From Citrobacter freundii ATCC 8090 = MTCC 1658 = NBRC 12681 (GTDB lineage: Bacteria; Pseudomonadota; Gammaproteobacteria; Enterobacterales; Enterobacteriaceae): DNA of 64,000 nt. The stretch covers positions 3,782,001-3,846,000 of the forward strand of contig NZ_CP049015.1 of the NCBI RefSeq assembly GCF_011064845.1, in the 5' to 3' direction. The notes beneath the pieces were generated by a model. The model was given only the letters and a program-made list of their open reading frames with translations. It was not told where the DNA came from and did not search any database. Of the stretch, positions 42,694 to 55,338 are shown piece by piece. How positions within the stretch are numbered: the stretch's first letter is position 1; every line of letters starts with the position of its first letter. Position numbers and translations under genes: made by a program.

Positions 42694-44210
42694 TCCTTCA
42701 ACCCCAGACGCTTCGCCAGCCGGTGCAGGTTGGCGACGTCTGTTTCCAGCGCCCGCGCACTTGCCGCCCAACTATGGTTATTTTGTGCCAGCGCCCGGCG
42801 GATCATCTCCCGCTGGAACGACTCTGTTGCTTCACGCAGGTTGTGATGCTGTGGGATCTCCGCAACAACTTCCGCCGCCGGTGTTACTGGCGCTTCATCC
42901 TGCAGGGCAAAATGCTGCGTCTCCAGCACCACTTCATCCCCTGCTCTGGTCGCCCTTGCCAGAACCACCGCGCGGTGAATGGCATGTTCCAGCTCGCGCA
43001 CATTCCCGGGCCAGGCGTAGCTCAACAGATGGCTACGCGCACCGGGGCTTAACACCACGCGGGACAGTCCCAGCCGCAGCCGACATTGCTCGCAAAAATA
43101 GCCTGCCAGTAGCACCACGTCTTCACCGCGTTCACGAAGAGGCGGTACCGAAAGGGGAAAGACGCTCAGCCGGTGGAACAAATCCGCACGGAAATTCCCA
43201 GCCAACACCTCTTCGCGTAAATCACGGTTCGTCGCCGCCAGCACTCGCACATCCACGCGCAAGCTGCGATCGTCACCTACGCGCTGAATATCACCGTACT
43301 GCAATACGCGCAGCAGCTTAGCCTGTAGCGCCAGCGAGAGTTCGCCTATCTCGTCGAGAAATAGCGTCCCATTGTCGGCCATTTCAAACTTACCGCTACG
43401 ATTGCTGATAGCCCCGGTAAACGCGCCTTTTACGTGACCAAACAGTTCACTTTCGGCAACGCTTTCCGGCAACGCCGCGCAGTTCAGATACACCAGTGGA
43501 TTCACCGCGCGCGGCGAACCTTCATGGATAGCTTTAGCCACCAGCTCCTTCCCGGTTCCCGTTTCACCGCTAATCAGCACGTTGAGATCGGACCCCGCCA
43601 CAATCTCAATCTCTTTTTTCAACTGCATCATATTGGGCGACAGGCCAATCATCTGGGTTTCCGTCACCTGCTCAAAGTTGGTTGACGAACCTGGCAGCAT
43701 ATTCTGGCTTTCCAGCTGTTCAATCAGCAACGCATTGCTCAATGCGCCAGCCGCCAGCGCGGCAATCAGCCTAAGCTCCTCATCGCTGAAAACATCGAAC
43801 TGATCGGGCTCCATGCCATCCAGGGTTAACGCACCAATCAAATTTTGACCGGCGAACAACGGCAGTCCAATACAGGCATGCACCTTCAGACTCTCCTGCC
43901 CCGGAATCAGACCATCATACGGGTCTGGCAAATCGCTGTCGGCAGGGAAACGAACCACGTCCCCGGCGCGGGCAATCGCCTCCAGACGCGGATGCCCTTC
44001 CAGAGTAAAGCGTCTGCCGAGAACATCCTGCGCCAGCCCATCGATCGCCAGCGGAATAAACTGTCGCGACTCGTAGCGCAGCAGTGCCGACGCGTCGCAC
44101 TCCAGCACCTGACGCAAGGTGGTTATCAGTCGTTGAAAACGGTCCTGATGCCCAATACCGCTTTGTAATTCAATGGCGATGCCCGCCAGCACGTCTACGG
44201 AAAAGCTCAT
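42690..44210 (-). CDS. norR: Nitric oxide-responsive activator NorR
   Basis: A sigma-54 enhancer-binding protein that activates norVW in response to NO. It has 506 residues (504 in K-12). The N-terminal GAF domain carries the non-haem iron NO sensor (about 1-170). The AAA+ domain includes Walker A GETGTGKE, the sigma-54 contact loop GAFTGA and Walker [10 protein letters not shown]; the C-terminal Fis-type helix-turn-helix ends [13 protein letters not shown] start it at [10 protein letters not shown]; the upstream frame runs into the NorR binding sites. Divergent from norV. Confidence 0.96.
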   Translation of the reverse strand: MSFSVDVLAGIAIELQSGIGHQDRFQRLITTLRQVLECDASALLRYESRQFIPLAIDGLAQDVLGRRFTLEGHPRLEAIARAGDVVRFPADSDLPDPYDGLIPGQESLKVHACIGLPLFAGQNLIGALTLDGMEPDQFDVFSDEELRLIAALAAGALSNALLIEQLESQNMLPGSSTNFEQVTETQMIGLSPNMMQLKKEIEIVAGSDLNVLISGETGTGKELVAKAIHEGSPRAVNPLVYLNCAALPESVAESELFGHVKGAFTGAISNRSGKFEMADNGTLFLDEIGELSLALQAKLLRVLQYGDIQRVGDDRSLRVDVRVLAATNRDLREEVLAGNFRADLFHRLSVFPLSVPPLRERGEDVVLLAGYFCEQCRLRLGLSRVVLSPGARSHLLSYAWPGNVRELEHAIHRAVVLARATRAGDEVVLETQHFALQDEAPVTPAAEVVAEIPQHHNLREATESFQREMIRRALAQNNHSWAASARALETDVANLHRLAKRLGLKD

Positions 44211-44221
44211 GGCTACCTCAT

Positions 44222-44279
44222 TGTCATTTTGACAATTCATATTGTCATATTGACAATAAAACATATAGTCACTTTGACT
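44222..44279. promoter_or_regulatory. Three NorR enhancer sites
   Basis: TGTCATTTTGACA (44222-44234), TGTCATATTGACA (44243-44255) and AGTCACTTTGACT (44267-44279): three inverted repeats of the GTCA-N5-TGAC type. K-12 also has three NorR sites in this interval. The 21- and 24-base spacings are about two helical turns, fitting assembly of a NorR hexamer. Confidence 0.93.
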
Positions 44280-44334
44280 ACCACCTTATAGGTGGCAAAA
44301 CAACTAATCCTTTAAAATCAAACAAATAAAAAGT

Positions 44335-44349
44335 TGGCACGCAACCTGC
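44335..44349 (+). promoter_or_regulatory. Sigma-54 promoter of norVW
   Basis: TGGCAC-N7-TGC: GG at 44336-44337 and GC at 44348-44349 with 10 bases between. It lies about 50 bases before the norV start and about 60 bases from the nearest NorR site. Confidence 0.93.
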
Positions 44350-44398
44350 AATTAGCAAAGCATCTTTTTTGAAAAACGCTGAATTAATTGAGGTTGTT

Positions 44399-45853
44399 AT
44401 GTCTATTCTGGTTAAAAATAACATTCATTGGGTTGGCCAACGTGACTGGGAAGTGCGTGATTTCCACGGAACTGAATACAAAACGCTGCGCGGCAGCAGC
44501 TACAACAGCTATCTCATCCGTGAAGAAAAAAATGTCCTGATCGATACAGTAGACCACAAGTTTAGTCGTGAATTCGTGCAGAACCTGCGCAGTGAAATTG
44601 ACCTCGCGGATATCGACTACATCATCATTAACCACGCTGAAGAAGACCATGCCGGGGCGCTGACCGAGCTGATGTCCTGCATCCCGGACACGCCGATTTA
44701 CTGCACCGCCAACGCCATTGACTCTATCAACGGGCACCACCATCACCCGGAATGGAACTTTAACGTAGTGAAAACCGGTGATTCGCTGGACATTGGTAAC
44801 GGCAAGCAGCTGATCTTCGTTGAAACGCCGATGCTGCACTGGCCGGACAGTATGATGACCTACATGACCGGCGATGCGGTGCTGTTCAGTAACGACGCCT
44901 TCGGTCAGCACTACTGCGACGAACGTCTGTTTAACGACGAAGTTGACCAGACTGAACTGTTCGAACAGTGCCAGCGTTACTACGCCAACATCCTGACGCC
45001 ATTCAGCCGTCTGGTTACACCGAAAATTACTGAGATCCTCGGCTTCAACCTGCCGGTCGATATGATTGCCACTTCCCATGGCGTGGTATGGCGCGACAAC
45101 CCGACACAAATCGTTGAGCTGTACCTGAAATGGGCGGCGGATTATCAGGAAGACCGCATCACCATTTTCTACGACACCATGTCCAACAACACCCGCATGA
45201 TGGCGGACGCGATTGCCCAGGGCATCAACGAAGTCGACCCGAATGTAGCGGTAAAAATCTTTAACGTCGCCCGTAGCGACAAAAACGAAGTTTTGACCAA
45301 CGTCTTCCGCTCTAAAGGCGTGCTGGTCGGGACTTCCACAATGAACAACGTGATGATGCCGAAAATTGCCGGTCTGGTGGAAGAGATGACTGGCCTGCGT
45401 TTTCGTAACAAGCGTGCCAGCGCCTTTGGCTCGCACGGCTGGAGCGGCGGTGCAGTAGACCGTTTGTCCACGCGTTTGCAGGATGCAGGTTTCGAGATGT
45501 CACTGAGCCTGAAAGCGAAATGGCGTCCGGACCTGGATGCACTGGAACTGTGCCGCCAGCACGGCCGTGAAATCGCGCGTCAGTGGGCGCTGGCTCCATT
45601 GCCGGAAACAACCGTGAAAGCCATCGCCCAGGAAGAAGCCTGTGCGTGTGCCGCTGCGGCTGCGGCTGCCGCCGATCTTGGTCCAAGCATGCAGTGCAGC
45701 GTGTGCCAGTGGATTTACGATCCGGCGAAAGGCGAACCGTTGCAGGACGTTGCACCGGGTACGCCATGGAGCGAAGTTCCGGACAACTTCCTGTGCCCGG
45801 AATGCTCACTAGGTAAAGACGTCTTCGACGTACTGGCAACGGAGGCAAAATGA
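44399..45853 (+). CDS. norV: Flavorubredoxin (anaerobic NO reductase)
   Basis: NorV reduces nitric oxide to nitrous oxide anaerobically. It has 484 residues (479 in K-12). The metallo-beta-lactamase domain has the diiron ligand motif HAEEDHAG near residue 80. A flavodoxin domain begins [15 protein letters not shown] (about 255). The C-terminal rubredoxin (about 425-480) carries two CxxC pairs, in [10 protein letters not shown] and CPECS. The linker before rubredoxin is alanine-rich and contains CAC, five residues longer than in K-12. The ATG at 44399 follows TTGAGGTTGTT; an upstream in-frame ATG overlaps the transcription start region. Confidence 0.96.
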   Translation: MSILVKNNIHWVGQRDWEVRDFHGTEYKTLRGSSYNSYLIREEKNVLIDTVDHKFSREFVQNLRSEIDLADIDYIIINHAEEDHAGALTELMSCIPDTPIYCTANAIDSINGHHHHPEWNFNVVKTGDSLDIGNGKQLIFVETPMLHWPDSMMTYMTGDAVLFSNDAFGQHYCDERLFNDEVDQTELFEQCQRYYANILTPFSRLVTPKITEILGFNLPVDMIATSHGVVWRDNPTQIVELYLKWAADYQEDRITIFYDTMSNNTRMMADAIAQGINEVDPNVAVKIFNVARSDKNEVLTNVFRSKGVLVGTSTMNNVMMPKIAGLVEEMTGLRFRNKRASAFGSHGWSGGAVDRLSTRLQDAGFEMSLSLKAKWRPDLDALELCRQHGREIARQWALAPLPETTVKAIAQEEACACAAAAAAAADLGPSMQCSVCQWIYDPAKGEPLQDVAPGTPWSEVPDNFLCPECSLGKDVFDVLATEAK

Positions 45854-46983
45854 GTCACGGCATTGTCATCATTGGTTCGGGCTTCGCCGCCCGCCAGTTA
45901 GTCAAAAATATCCGTAAGCAGGATGCGAATGTTCCGCTGACCTTGATTGCCGCGGACAGCATGGATGAGTACAACAAGCCCGATCTCAGCCATGTTATCA
46001 GTCAGTCACAGCGTGCAGACGACCTCACCCGCCAGTCGGCGGGGGAGTTTGCCGAACAGTTTAATTTGCGCCTGTTTCCACATACCTGGGTAACCGACAT
46101 CGACGCCGATGCCCACGTAGTGAAAAGTCAGGACAAGCAGTGGCAGTATGACAAGCTGGTGCTGGCGACGGGCGCTTCAGCCTTTGTACCGCCGGTTACC
46201 GGACGTGAGTTAATGCTCACGTTAAACAGCCAACAAGAGTATCGCGCTTGTGAAACGCAACTGCGTGACGCCCAGCGGGTGCTGATTGTCGGCGGCGGCT
46301 TGATTGGTAGTGAACTGGCGATGGATTTTTGTCGTGCCGGTAAAGCGGTAACGCTTATCGACAACGCCGCCAGCATTCTGGCTTCGCTGATGCCGCCGGA
46401 AGTCAGCAGTCGCTTACAGCATCGTCTGACCGATATGGGCGTACACCTGCTGCTGAAATCACAGCTCCAGAGTCTGGAGAAAACCAGCACCGGTATTCGC
46501 GCCACGCTCGATCGTAGCCGCAACGTAGAAGTCGATGCAGTGATTGCCGCCACCGGCCTGCGCCCGGAAACCGCACTGGCGCGTCGCGCCGGATTGAACA
46601 TCAATCGTGGTGTCTGCGTCGACAGCTACCTGCAAACCAGCCACCCGGACATTTATGCTCTCGGCGACTGTGCGGAGATTAACGGTCAGGTGCTCCCGTT
46701 CCTGCAGCCGATTCAGCTGAGCGCCATGTATCTGGCGAAAAACCTGCTCGGCGGCAATGCGCCATTGAAACTTCCAGCCATGCTGGTAAAAGTCAAAACG
46801 CCAGAACTGCCTTTACATTTGGCCGGGGAAACCCAGCGCCGCGATCTGAACTGGCACATCGCCGCCGAAGCACAGGGGATGGTCGCAAGAGGGATGAACG
46901 ACGAAGGCCAGCTGTGTGCGTTTGTCGTCAGTGAAGACCGCATGAAAGAGGCCTTTGCGCTGCTGAAAACGTTGCCCGTGTAA
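45850..46983 (+). CDS. norW: NADH:flavorubredoxin reductase
   Basis: NorW passes electrons from NADH to the rubredoxin domain of NorV. It has 377 residues as in K-12. Two Rossmann motifs are present: [19 protein letters not shown] (FAD, N-terminus) and [17 protein letters not shown] (NADH, about 145). The FAD-binding ALGDCAEI lies near residue 275. The ATG overlaps the norV stop by 4 bases. Two terminators follow the gene. Confidence 0.96.
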   Translation: MSHGIVIIGSGFAARQLVKNIRKQDANVPLTLIAADSMDEYNKPDLSHVISQSQRADDLTRQSAGEFAEQFNLRLFPHTWVTDIDADAHVVKSQDKQWQYDKLVLATGASAFVPPVTGRELMLTLNSQQEYRACETQLRDAQRVLIVGGGLIGSELAMDFCRAGKAVTLIDNAASILASLMPPEVSSRLQHRLTDMGVHLLLKSQLQSLEKTSTGIRATLDRSRNVEVDAVIAATGLRPETALARRAGLNINRGVCVDSYLQTSHPDIYALGDCAEINGQVLPFLQPIQLSAMYLAKNLLGGNAPLKLPAMLVKVKTPELPLHLAGETQRRDLNWHIAAEAQGMVARGMNDEGQLCAFVVSEDRMKEAFALLKTLPV

Positions 46984-46992
46984 GTCTGTGAT

Positions 46993-47024
46993 GCCGGATG
47001 GCGCCACTTCGCGTCTTATCCGGC
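46993..47024. repeat. REP unit after norW
   Basis: GCCGGATGGCGCCACTTCG...CTTATCCGGC palindrome starting 9 bases after the norW stop. Confidence 0.85.
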
Positions 47025-47092
47025 CTACGACTTTGCCCGGCAACGCTGCTACTGATTTATTAACCTCACGCACATGGATGTGCGTTGCCACT

Positions 47093-47152
47093 TGTCGGTA
47101 TGCCCCGACATGTTTTTCTTGCCCCGCCAGTCCCGGGGCTTTTTTTATTTTT
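47093..47152 (+). terminator. Two tandem terminators after norW
   Basis: First: TGTCGG / CCGACA (47093-47110) followed by TGTTTTTCTT. Second: GCCCCG / CGGGGC (47121-47139) followed by TTTTTTTATTTTT. The second U-tract includes the hypF stop codon on the opposite strand (47145-47147). Confidence 0.88.
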
Positions 47153-49385
47153 GCGTCAACACCCGCGCCGCGGCAATCACGCCCTGTCCCAATGACAACC
47201 CGCCGTCGCCCGCCGGTAAACGCTGCGGGAACAGTAAGGTAAAATCACGCAGATAAAACGCCAGACGGGCCGACAATAAGCGGTTATGCATCACGCCACC
47301 GCTGAATACTAACGTTTTAATTCCGCGCGCTTCGGCCTGCTCACGCATCAGCGTGGCAAAACCACACGCCAGCGCGTCGTGAAACGCCCACGCTCTTTCT
47401 GCAGGGGCGGTCTGCCAGGTCAGCCATTGCTGCCAAAAAATTGCTAAGTCCAGTTGATTGCCATTAAACGGCACCGTAACAGGGTGATCAACACCTGCAC
47501 ACTGCGATGCCAGCGCCTCCAGCGCACAGGCCGCCTCACCTTCATAACTCAACGATTCCGGCGCACAATGCAACGCGGCGGCAACCGCATCAAACAGTCG
47601 TCCGCACGACGATGCCAGCGGGGCATTGATTCCCCGCTCGATGGCGCGCGCCAGTACGTTCCAGTTTTGATGCTGTAGCCCCGATGTTTCCGGGTAACGC
47701 TGCCAGTCAGGAACAAAACGCAGGCACTGCGCGAGCAGATTGCGCCATGGCTGTTTTGCCGCCAGATCGCCACCCGCCAGCGCTACCGCCGGTAAGCCGC
47801 CAAGGTGTTCGCATTCACGATAGTTGACCCGCAGACATTCGCCGCCCCACAGCTCGCCATTTTCCCCCATACCAATGCCGTCCAGCGTCAGAGCAATCAC
47901 ATCGCCGCCATCGAGCGGCCAGCCGTGCTCGGCAAGACATGCAGCGGCATGCGCATGGTGATGCAGTACCGTTTCGGTTGGCAGATTCATTTCGCTGGCC
48001 CACTGGCTGGAAACATAGCCAGGGTGGGCATCATGCACGATACGCAGTGGCGTAAAATCATAAATATTCTGGATCAGGCGTAGCGCATCACGCCACTGCT
48101 GCTGAATGCCGTCATCGCTGAGATCGCCTAAATGCTGGCTGATAACCGCCTGTTCGCCACGCACCAGGCAGAAGGTATTTTTCAGATCCGCGCCTAAGCA
48201 CAGCATCGGCGGCACGTCGCGAAATCCTGGCGGCAGCGCGACCGCATCCGGCACGTAACCCCGGGAACGACGCAGCATTTCCCCGCTATCACGCACCACG
48301 GAGTCATCCATCCGCTGCACAATTTCGCGGTTATGCAGCAGGAAACCATCAGCAATCGCACTTAAATCTTCCAGCGCCTGGGCGTTGGTAATGGCCGGAG
48401 GCCTGCCGCTGAGGTTGCCGGAGGTCATCACCAGTGGACAATTCATCTCTTGTAAGAGCAAATGCTGCAATGGATTCGCGGGCAGCATGACGCCCACTTC
48501 CGTTAACCCTGGCGCAATGCCCTCGCTCAATGCAGCGACATAGCGTTTCTGCACCAGCACGATCGGCGCAGCAGGTGTAGTCAGCAAACGACGAGCAGGT
48601 TCGGGCAGTCCGTCATCACCTGGCAGCATTACCGCCAGCGGTTTCGCCGGACGGTGTTTACGCAGCCTGAGCAGCGCGACGGCGTCATCATTGCGCGCAT
48701 CGCACACCAGATGAAACCCACCAATGCCTTTAACCGCCACAATACCGCCTGCTTTCAGTCGCGATACCGCCGCCTGCAGCGCCTCTTCTTTCTCCGCCCG
48801 ATCATCCGTGCTGAACCACTCAAGATGAGGGCCGCACACCGGACAGGCAACGGGCTGGGCATGGAAGCGACGATCATACGGGTCACGATACTCTTTGTCG
48901 CATTGCGCACAGAGTGGGAACGACGCCATCACGGTGAACGGGCGGTCATAGGGCATGGCGCAGATAATCGTAAAGCGTGGACCACAGTGGGTGCAGTTGA
49001 TAAAGGGGTATCGGTAGCGGCGTTCGCCGGGGGTGTTCATTTCAACAAGGCATTCGGGACAGGTCGCGGCATCCGGAACGATTTGCGTATTCATCGTACC
49101 GCCAGTACTTTGACGAATCGAGAAATCAGCAGGCTGCTGCGTCCAGGCGAATGCTTCGCTCTCAACGCTGTCAATGCGCGCCAGCGGTGGGCAGTGTTGA
49201 TGTAACTGCGCAATAAATACCGCCGGATCTTCCTGTAAGCGCACAACCACACCGTCACCGTCGTTACACACATCGCCATGCAGTTGTAACCGCTGCGCCA
49301 GTTGCCAGACGTAGGGGCGAAATCCGACGCCCTGTACTTTGCCGCGAATACGCAACTGTACGCCGGAGTGGTTGTTTATTGTCAT
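47145..49385 (-). CDS. hypF: Carbamoyltransferase HypF
   Basis: HypF makes the cyanide ligand precursor for [NiFe] hydrogenases from carbamoyl phosphate, loading HypE. It has 746 residues (750 in K-12). Domain order: N-terminal acylphosphatase-like (about 1-90, [17 protein letters not shown]), zinc-finger pairs ([31 protein letters not shown]), YrdC-like (about 195-380, [11 protein letters not shown]) and a Kae1-like carbamoyltransferase domain with [13 protein letters not shown]. The ATG at 49383-49385 is chosen to begin the acylphosphatase domain; the upstream frame reads through REP sequence. Downstream of hydN in one unit. Confidence 0.95.
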   Translation of the reverse strand: MTINNHSGVQLRIRGKVQGVGFRPYVWQLAQRLQLHGDVCNDGDGVVVRLQEDPAVFIAQLHQHCPPLARIDSVESEAFAWTQQPADFSIRQSTGGTMNTQIVPDAATCPECLVEMNTPGERRYRYPFINCTHCGPRFTIICAMPYDRPFTVMASFPLCAQCDKEYRDPYDRRFHAQPVACPVCGPHLEWFSTDDRAEKEEALQAAVSRLKAGGIVAVKGIGGFHLVCDARNDDAVALLRLRKHRPAKPLAVMLPGDDGLPEPARRLLTTPAAPIVLVQKRYVAALSEGIAPGLTEVGVMLPANPLQHLLLQEMNCPLVMTSGNLSGRPPAITNAQALEDLSAIADGFLLHNREIVQRMDDSVVRDSGEMLRRSRGYVPDAVALPPGFRDVPPMLCLGADLKNTFCLVRGEQAVISQHLGDLSDDGIQQQWRDALRLIQNIYDFTPLRIVHDAHPGYVSSQWASEMNLPTETVLHHHAHAAACLAEHGWPLDGGDVIALTLDGIGMGENGELWGGECLRVNYRECEHLGGLPAVALAGGDLAAKQPWRNLLAQCLRFVPDWQRYPETSGLQHQNWNVLARAIERGINAPLASSCGRLFDAVAAALHCAPESLSYEGEAACALEALASQCAGVDHPVTVPFNGNQLDLAIFWQQWLTWQTAPAERAWAFHDALACGFATLMREQAEARGIKTLVFSGGVMHNRLLSARLAFYLRDFTLLFPQRLPAGDGGLSLGQGVIAAARVLTQK

Positions 49386-49417
49386 TAGATTATTCCCGCA
49401 GTCATCAATCCCGGTTA

Positions 49418-49492
49418 GCCTGATGGCGCGATACTTATCAGGCCTACGGGGATGCGAACAGTAGGCCGGATAAGGCGAAGCCGCCATCCGGC
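49418..49492. repeat. BIME between hydN and hypF
   Basis: Two inverted REP-type units: GCCTGATGGCG...TTATCAGGC (49418-49443) and GCCGGATAAGGC...CCATCCGGC (49465-49492). Confidence 0.85.
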
Positions 49493-49528
49493 ATAAGTAC
49501 TACCGTATTTTACGCGGATTTTCAGATA

Positions 49529-50074
49529 TCAGAACAGCAAAGATGCGGTGGAATCCAGCGCCGCGCGACGGCGTTTTTCCGCGCTAAGTTGCTCAAGCTT
49601 ATTGCGATCTACATAAATCAGCGCGTGAGTCGGGCACACTTCCATACAGGCAGGACCGGCCTCGCGATGGTGGCACAGGTCGCACTTATTGGCTTCAGCT
49701 TTTTCTGCACGGACGTTCAGACCCGCGCCGCTGTTACGCACAACCGGACGCACGACCACTTCCATTGCGCCGTAAGGACAAGCCACAACGCAAGTTTTAC
49801 AGCCAATGCAGCGTTCCTGCATTACGTGAACAAAACCTTTATCGCGGCTGATCGCACCGTTCGGGCAGACGTTAGCGCACGGCGCGTCTTCACACTGGCG
49901 GCACAGCGTCGCCGTGGAGACATTAACGCCTTTGATGACGTGAATGCGGGGTAAAAAAGTTTCAGGGGTCAGCGATGCGCAGTCCTGGTTATCCTGATGG
50001 GATACCACGCAGGCCACTTCACAGGTACGGCAACCAATGCATTTATTGGCGTCTGCAATGATGAAACGGTTCAT
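49529..50074 (-). CDS. hydN: Electron-transport protein HydN (4Fe-4S)
   Basis: HydN resembles the HycB ferredoxin subunit and is linked to formate dehydrogenase-H activity. It has 181 residues (175 in K-12) with four [4Fe-4S] motifs: CIGCRTCEVAC (N-terminus), CRQCEDAPCANVC, CIGCKTCVVAC and CDLCHHREAGPACMEVC. The start at MNRFIIADANKC has GGAGAAATTG upstream. The C-terminus is a few residues longer than in K-12 (ALDSTASLLF). hypF follows after the BIME. A sigma-54-like element lies upstream. Confidence 0.94.
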   Translation of the reverse strand: MNRFIIADANKCIGCRTCEVACVVSHQDNQDCASLTPETFLPRIHVIKGVNVSTATLCRQCEDAPCANVCPNGAISRDKGFVHVMQERCIGCKTCVVACPYGAMEVVVRPVVRNSGAGLNVRAEKAEANKCDLCHHREAGPACMEVCPTHALIYVDRNKLEQLSAEKRRRAALDSTASLLF

Positions 50075-50112
50075 CAATTTCTCCAGCAATGACAGAATAT
50101 CTGCCGAAGCAT

Positions 50113-50127
50113 TCACAAATCGTGCCA
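50113..50127 (-). promoter_or_regulatory. Candidate sigma-54 promoter of hydN-hypF
   Basis: On the minus strand: TGGCAC (50127-50122), then GA rather than GC at the -12 position (50114-50113), 10 bases after GG. The -24 element is perfect and the -12 is imperfect. K-12 hydN is transcribed from a sigma-54 promoter with FhlA. Confidence 0.55.
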
Positions 50128-50182
50128 GAATTTAATTTGCTGTTATTAAAGGAATTTTATTTTGAAGAACGCAAGAAGGGCG

Positions 50183-50208
50183 TGTCATCGTCACTAGTGA
50201 CGATGACA
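50183..50208. promoter_or_regulatory. 26-bp perfect palindrome between ascG and hydN
   Basis: Two 13-base arms meeting in CTAG; outer ends TGTCA and TGACA. It sits about 60 bases upstream of the hydN -24 element and 12 bases beyond the ascG stop. The TGTCA/TGACA ends resemble FhlA upstream activating sites. No U-tract follows on either side, so it is not an obvious terminator. Confidence 0.55.
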
Positions 50209-50219
50209 AATGACAGCCG

Positions 50220-51242
50220 TCAGCGCGAAGCGGGCGGCGCAACTGAGTCGCGCTGGATGAGTTCACCGGTGAAGGTCTTTGGCGGCCTAAACGCCCCGTC
50301 ACCCAACATAAAGATCAGACGCCCAATCGTTTCCTGAATCATTTCTGTTACCGGAATTTTAACGCTGGAAAGCGCCGGAATAGTGTATGGCGCGAGGGCG
50401 ATATCATCAAAGCCAATCACCGACACCTGTGCGGGAACGCTCACGCCTTGCTCGTGCAACTGCTTCATCGCGCCAATCGCCATATCGTCATTACTGGCCA
50501 CCAGCGCGGTAAAATTGACATTGCGCGAAAGCAAAGTATCCACACCCGCTGCGCCGCAGGCTGGCGTCCATTTCCCTTTAACAATCAGATCATTATTTAG
50601 CGCGATACCATGATGTGCCAGCGCGTCTTTATAGCCTGAAAGTCGCTCCAAGCCTGTTGGAGAATCCATCGAGCCGGTAATAAAACCAATCTCTTTATGC
50701 CCAGCGGCAATGAGCTGAGTAACGGCGTTAAAGCTGGTCTGCTTTTGATCACACCATACGCTGTGGCTACTGTTTTTCCGCAGGCGTCGATTAAGCACCA
50801 TAATCGGCTGGCTGTGGGTATCGATGATATCGTCTATCTCATCCACGCTGAGAAAACGCGGATAAATCATAATCGCGTCACAGCGCAGGTCGAGCAGGTA
50901 CTGGATCGCCTGGCGCTCTTCCTCAGCGCTATGCTTACCGTCAGCCAGCAACAACTGGCGTCCTTTATCTTCCGCCATCCGCGCGGTATGAAACAGCAGC
51001 TCGCTGAAATAGACGCCGTGATAAAGGGTATTTGTTACCACCAGGCCCAGCGTCTGCGTGGTTTTCGCCGCCAGACTGCGCGCCAGCAAGTTTGGGCGGT
51101 AACCACTCTCTTCAATGGCCTGAAACACGCGGTCTTTGGTCTCCTGGCTGACGTAGCCGTTCCCGGAAAGCACCCGGGAAACTGTCGCTTTCGACACCCC
51201 GGCACGCTTCGCCACCTCCAGCATCGTGGTCATATTACTCAT
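50220..51242 (-). CDS. ascG: LacI/GalR-family repressor AscG
   Basis: AscG represses the ascFB aryl-beta-glucoside genes and, in E. coli, also its own gene and prpBC. It has 340 residues from the ATG at 51242; an in-frame ATG three codons in (51233) gives the MTTMLEVAKRAG start seen in K-12. The helix-turn-helix VAKRAGVSKATVSRVLSGNGYVS is at the N-terminus. The hinge and periplasmic-binding-type sensor domain follow to the end. The frame is intact. Divergent from ascF. Confidence 0.94.
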   Translation of the reverse strand: MSNMTTMLEVAKRAGVSKATVSRVLSGNGYVSQETKDRVFQAIEESGYRPNLLARSLAAKTTQTLGLVVTNTLYHGVYFSELLFHTARMAEDKGRQLLLADGKHSAEEERQAIQYLLDLRCDAIMIYPRFLSVDEIDDIIDTHSQPIMVLNRRLRKNSSHSVWCDQKQTSFNAVTQLIAAGHKEIGFITGSMDSPTGLERLSGYKDALAHHGIALNNDLIVKGKWTPACGAAGVDTLLSRNVNFTALVASNDDMAIGAMKQLHEQGVSVPAQVSVIGFDDIALAPYTIPALSSVKIPVTEMIQETIGRLIFMLGDGAFRPPKTFTGELIQRDSVAPPASR

Positions 51243-51497
51243 CCCTATTCTCTCAATGTGACGCAGTGTACTGCACCATTTCGCCGCTGTCCTTGCTGCT
51301 AAATCGCAGACGCTGACATCTGGTGATCGGAGTCACAATTACAAAAAATGATAAAAATTAAATCTTGCTCATTACTCATATTTTAAACATGATTTTGTGG
51401 AACCGGTTTCCTATCTGCGTTTCATAACCCAGAAAAGCGACCCAACGTAAACGGATAAAACATAACGTACCCTACTGATAAAACAGGATTAAATCCG
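51243..51497 (+). promoter_or_regulatory. ascG / ascFB divergent control region with candidate AscG operator
   Basis: Palindrome GGAACCGGTTTCC at 51399-51411, in line with LacI/GalR operators centred on CCGG and with the reported AscG site type. It is about 90 bases before ascF. Promoter hexamers were not assigned. Confidence 0.6.
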
Positions 51498-54399
<2,902 letters not shown>

Positions 54400-54403
54400 C
54401 AGA

Positions 54404-54435
54404 TCTGCCGGAGGGGGTTACAGTCTTCCGGCAGA
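54404..54435 (+). terminator. Hairpin after ascB
   Basis: TCTGCCGGA / TCCGGCAGA, a 9-bp stem with a 14-base loop, 4 bases after the ascB stop, followed by AATTACATATTTTCATTT. Confidence 0.6.
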
Positions 54436-54514
54436 ATTACATATTTTCATTTCATTTATTACATTCCAGATGTGGAATCGTCCTTCCAGTTTCAGGTTTG
54501 CCCTCATCCTTTTT

Positions 54515-54534
54515 TACTGGCATTTTATTCAGTA
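54515..54534 (+). promoter_or_regulatory. LexA (SOS) box upstream of the SymE-like gene
   Basis: TACTGGCATTTTATTCAGTA: TACTG-N10-CAGTA, with every outer position of the LexA consensus matched and an AT-rich centre. It lies 38 bases before the start codon of the SymE-like gene. E. coli symE is LexA-controlled, which supports the assignment. Confidence 0.85.
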
Positions 54535-54571
54535 GTTTTTAATCCTGGCCGTTCACCACAAGGAAGCGTGC

Positions 54572-54811
54572 ATGTTTGATAAAAAGGGTAAATCAGCAGA
54601 GGTAATCACCAAACCGGTACGTCGCTTGAAAGTCAGCTATGTCAGAAAACGCCATGAAGATCCAAAAACGGGTTACACGCGACGAATCAGTCGGCACGCC
54701 TCGCTCACGCTGAACGGCGACTGGCTGGAACAAGCTGGATTTCCGACCGGTACGGCAGTGAATGTATCAGTGATGCAGGGGAAATTAATTATTGAGCAGG
54801 CAATTGAATGA
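54572..54811 (+). CDS. SymE-family protein, SOS-controlled type I toxin candidate
   Basis: A 79-residue protein. The part from about residue 18 to the end matches the SymE fold: LKVSYVRKRHEDP, then SLTLNGDWLEQAGFPTGTAVNVSVMQGKLII, the AbrB-like swapped-hairpin core. E. coli SymE (about 113 residues) is an SOS-induced protein that condenses the nucleoid or acts as a toxin and is silenced by the antisense RNA SymR. This copy is shorter, ending right after the core, as some family members do. AAGGAAG lies before the ATG and a LexA box upstream. An antisense promoter could not be identified by eye, so toxin status is inference. It lies between ascB and hycI, an insertion relative to K-12. Confidence 0.85.
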   Translation: MFDKKGKSAEVITKPVRRLKVSYVRKRHEDPKTGYTRRISRHASLTLNGDWLEQAGFPTGTAVNVSVMQGKLIIEQAIE

Positions 54812-54867
54812 CGAGGATACACTGGGAAAACAGGCCGGATGTCGTTCACATCCGGCACTGATACGGT

Positions 54868-55338
54868 TTACTCTTCTGGCGCTTCCAGCTCGGAGAATCC
54901 ACCGTGTCCTTCCCAACCGGCTAATCGCTGATAGACGGTATCAACAGCATCTTTGATCGGCTGTGTCATCGGGTAGTAAAAACCGACGATGTCCGGTTGA
55001 ATGCCGAGGAAAATCACCTCGCCAACGTCGTCTTTCAACTGATCGACCAGGTAATTCAGCGGCATGTTATGAGTGGTCATCATGAACATCTCGGCAATGT
55101 CATCGGGATCGATAATGCGGATTTCACCAGGGTTCAGCCCCATATCGGTAGCATCAACAATCAACAAACGTTGCGGACGCAGTTCACGGATGGCGACAAT
55201 ATCGTTTTCTGGCGCACTACCACCGTCGATGACAACCCAGTTGCCTTGAGGATTTGCAGCACACATTTCAGCCAGCAGCGGGCCCGCGCCGTCATCGCCC
55301 ATCATGCTGTTACCCACACATAATAAAACGTCAGTCAC
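54868..55338 (-). CDS. hycI: Hydrogenase-3 maturation endopeptidase HycI
   Basis: HycI removes the C-terminal extension of HycE once nickel is inserted. It has 156 residues as in K-12. The nickel-sensing residues are in the family motifs: Asp16 in GNSMMGDDGAGP, Asp62 region in DATDMGLNPGE, and His in TTHNMPLNYL. The start codon is GTG (complement 55336-55338), overlapping hycH by 8 bases. Last gene of the hyc operon. Confidence 0.96.
   Translation of the reverse strand: MTDVLLCVGNSMMGDDGAGPLLAEMCAANPQGNWVVIDGGSAPENDIVAIRELRPQRLLIVDATDMGLNPGEIRIIDPDDIAEMFMMTTHNMPLNYLVDQLKDDVGEVIFLGIQPDIVGFYYPMTQPIKDAVDTVYQRLAGWEGHGGFSELEAPEE

Noticed and set aside
44384..45436. 350-codon minus-strand frame
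   Set aside because: Antisense to norV; the norV product has all expected metal-binding motifs.
54572..54860. Antisense RNA partner (SymR) for the SymE-like gene
   Set aside because: No convincing minus-strand promoter or terminator could be read over the 5' end; left open rather than annotated.
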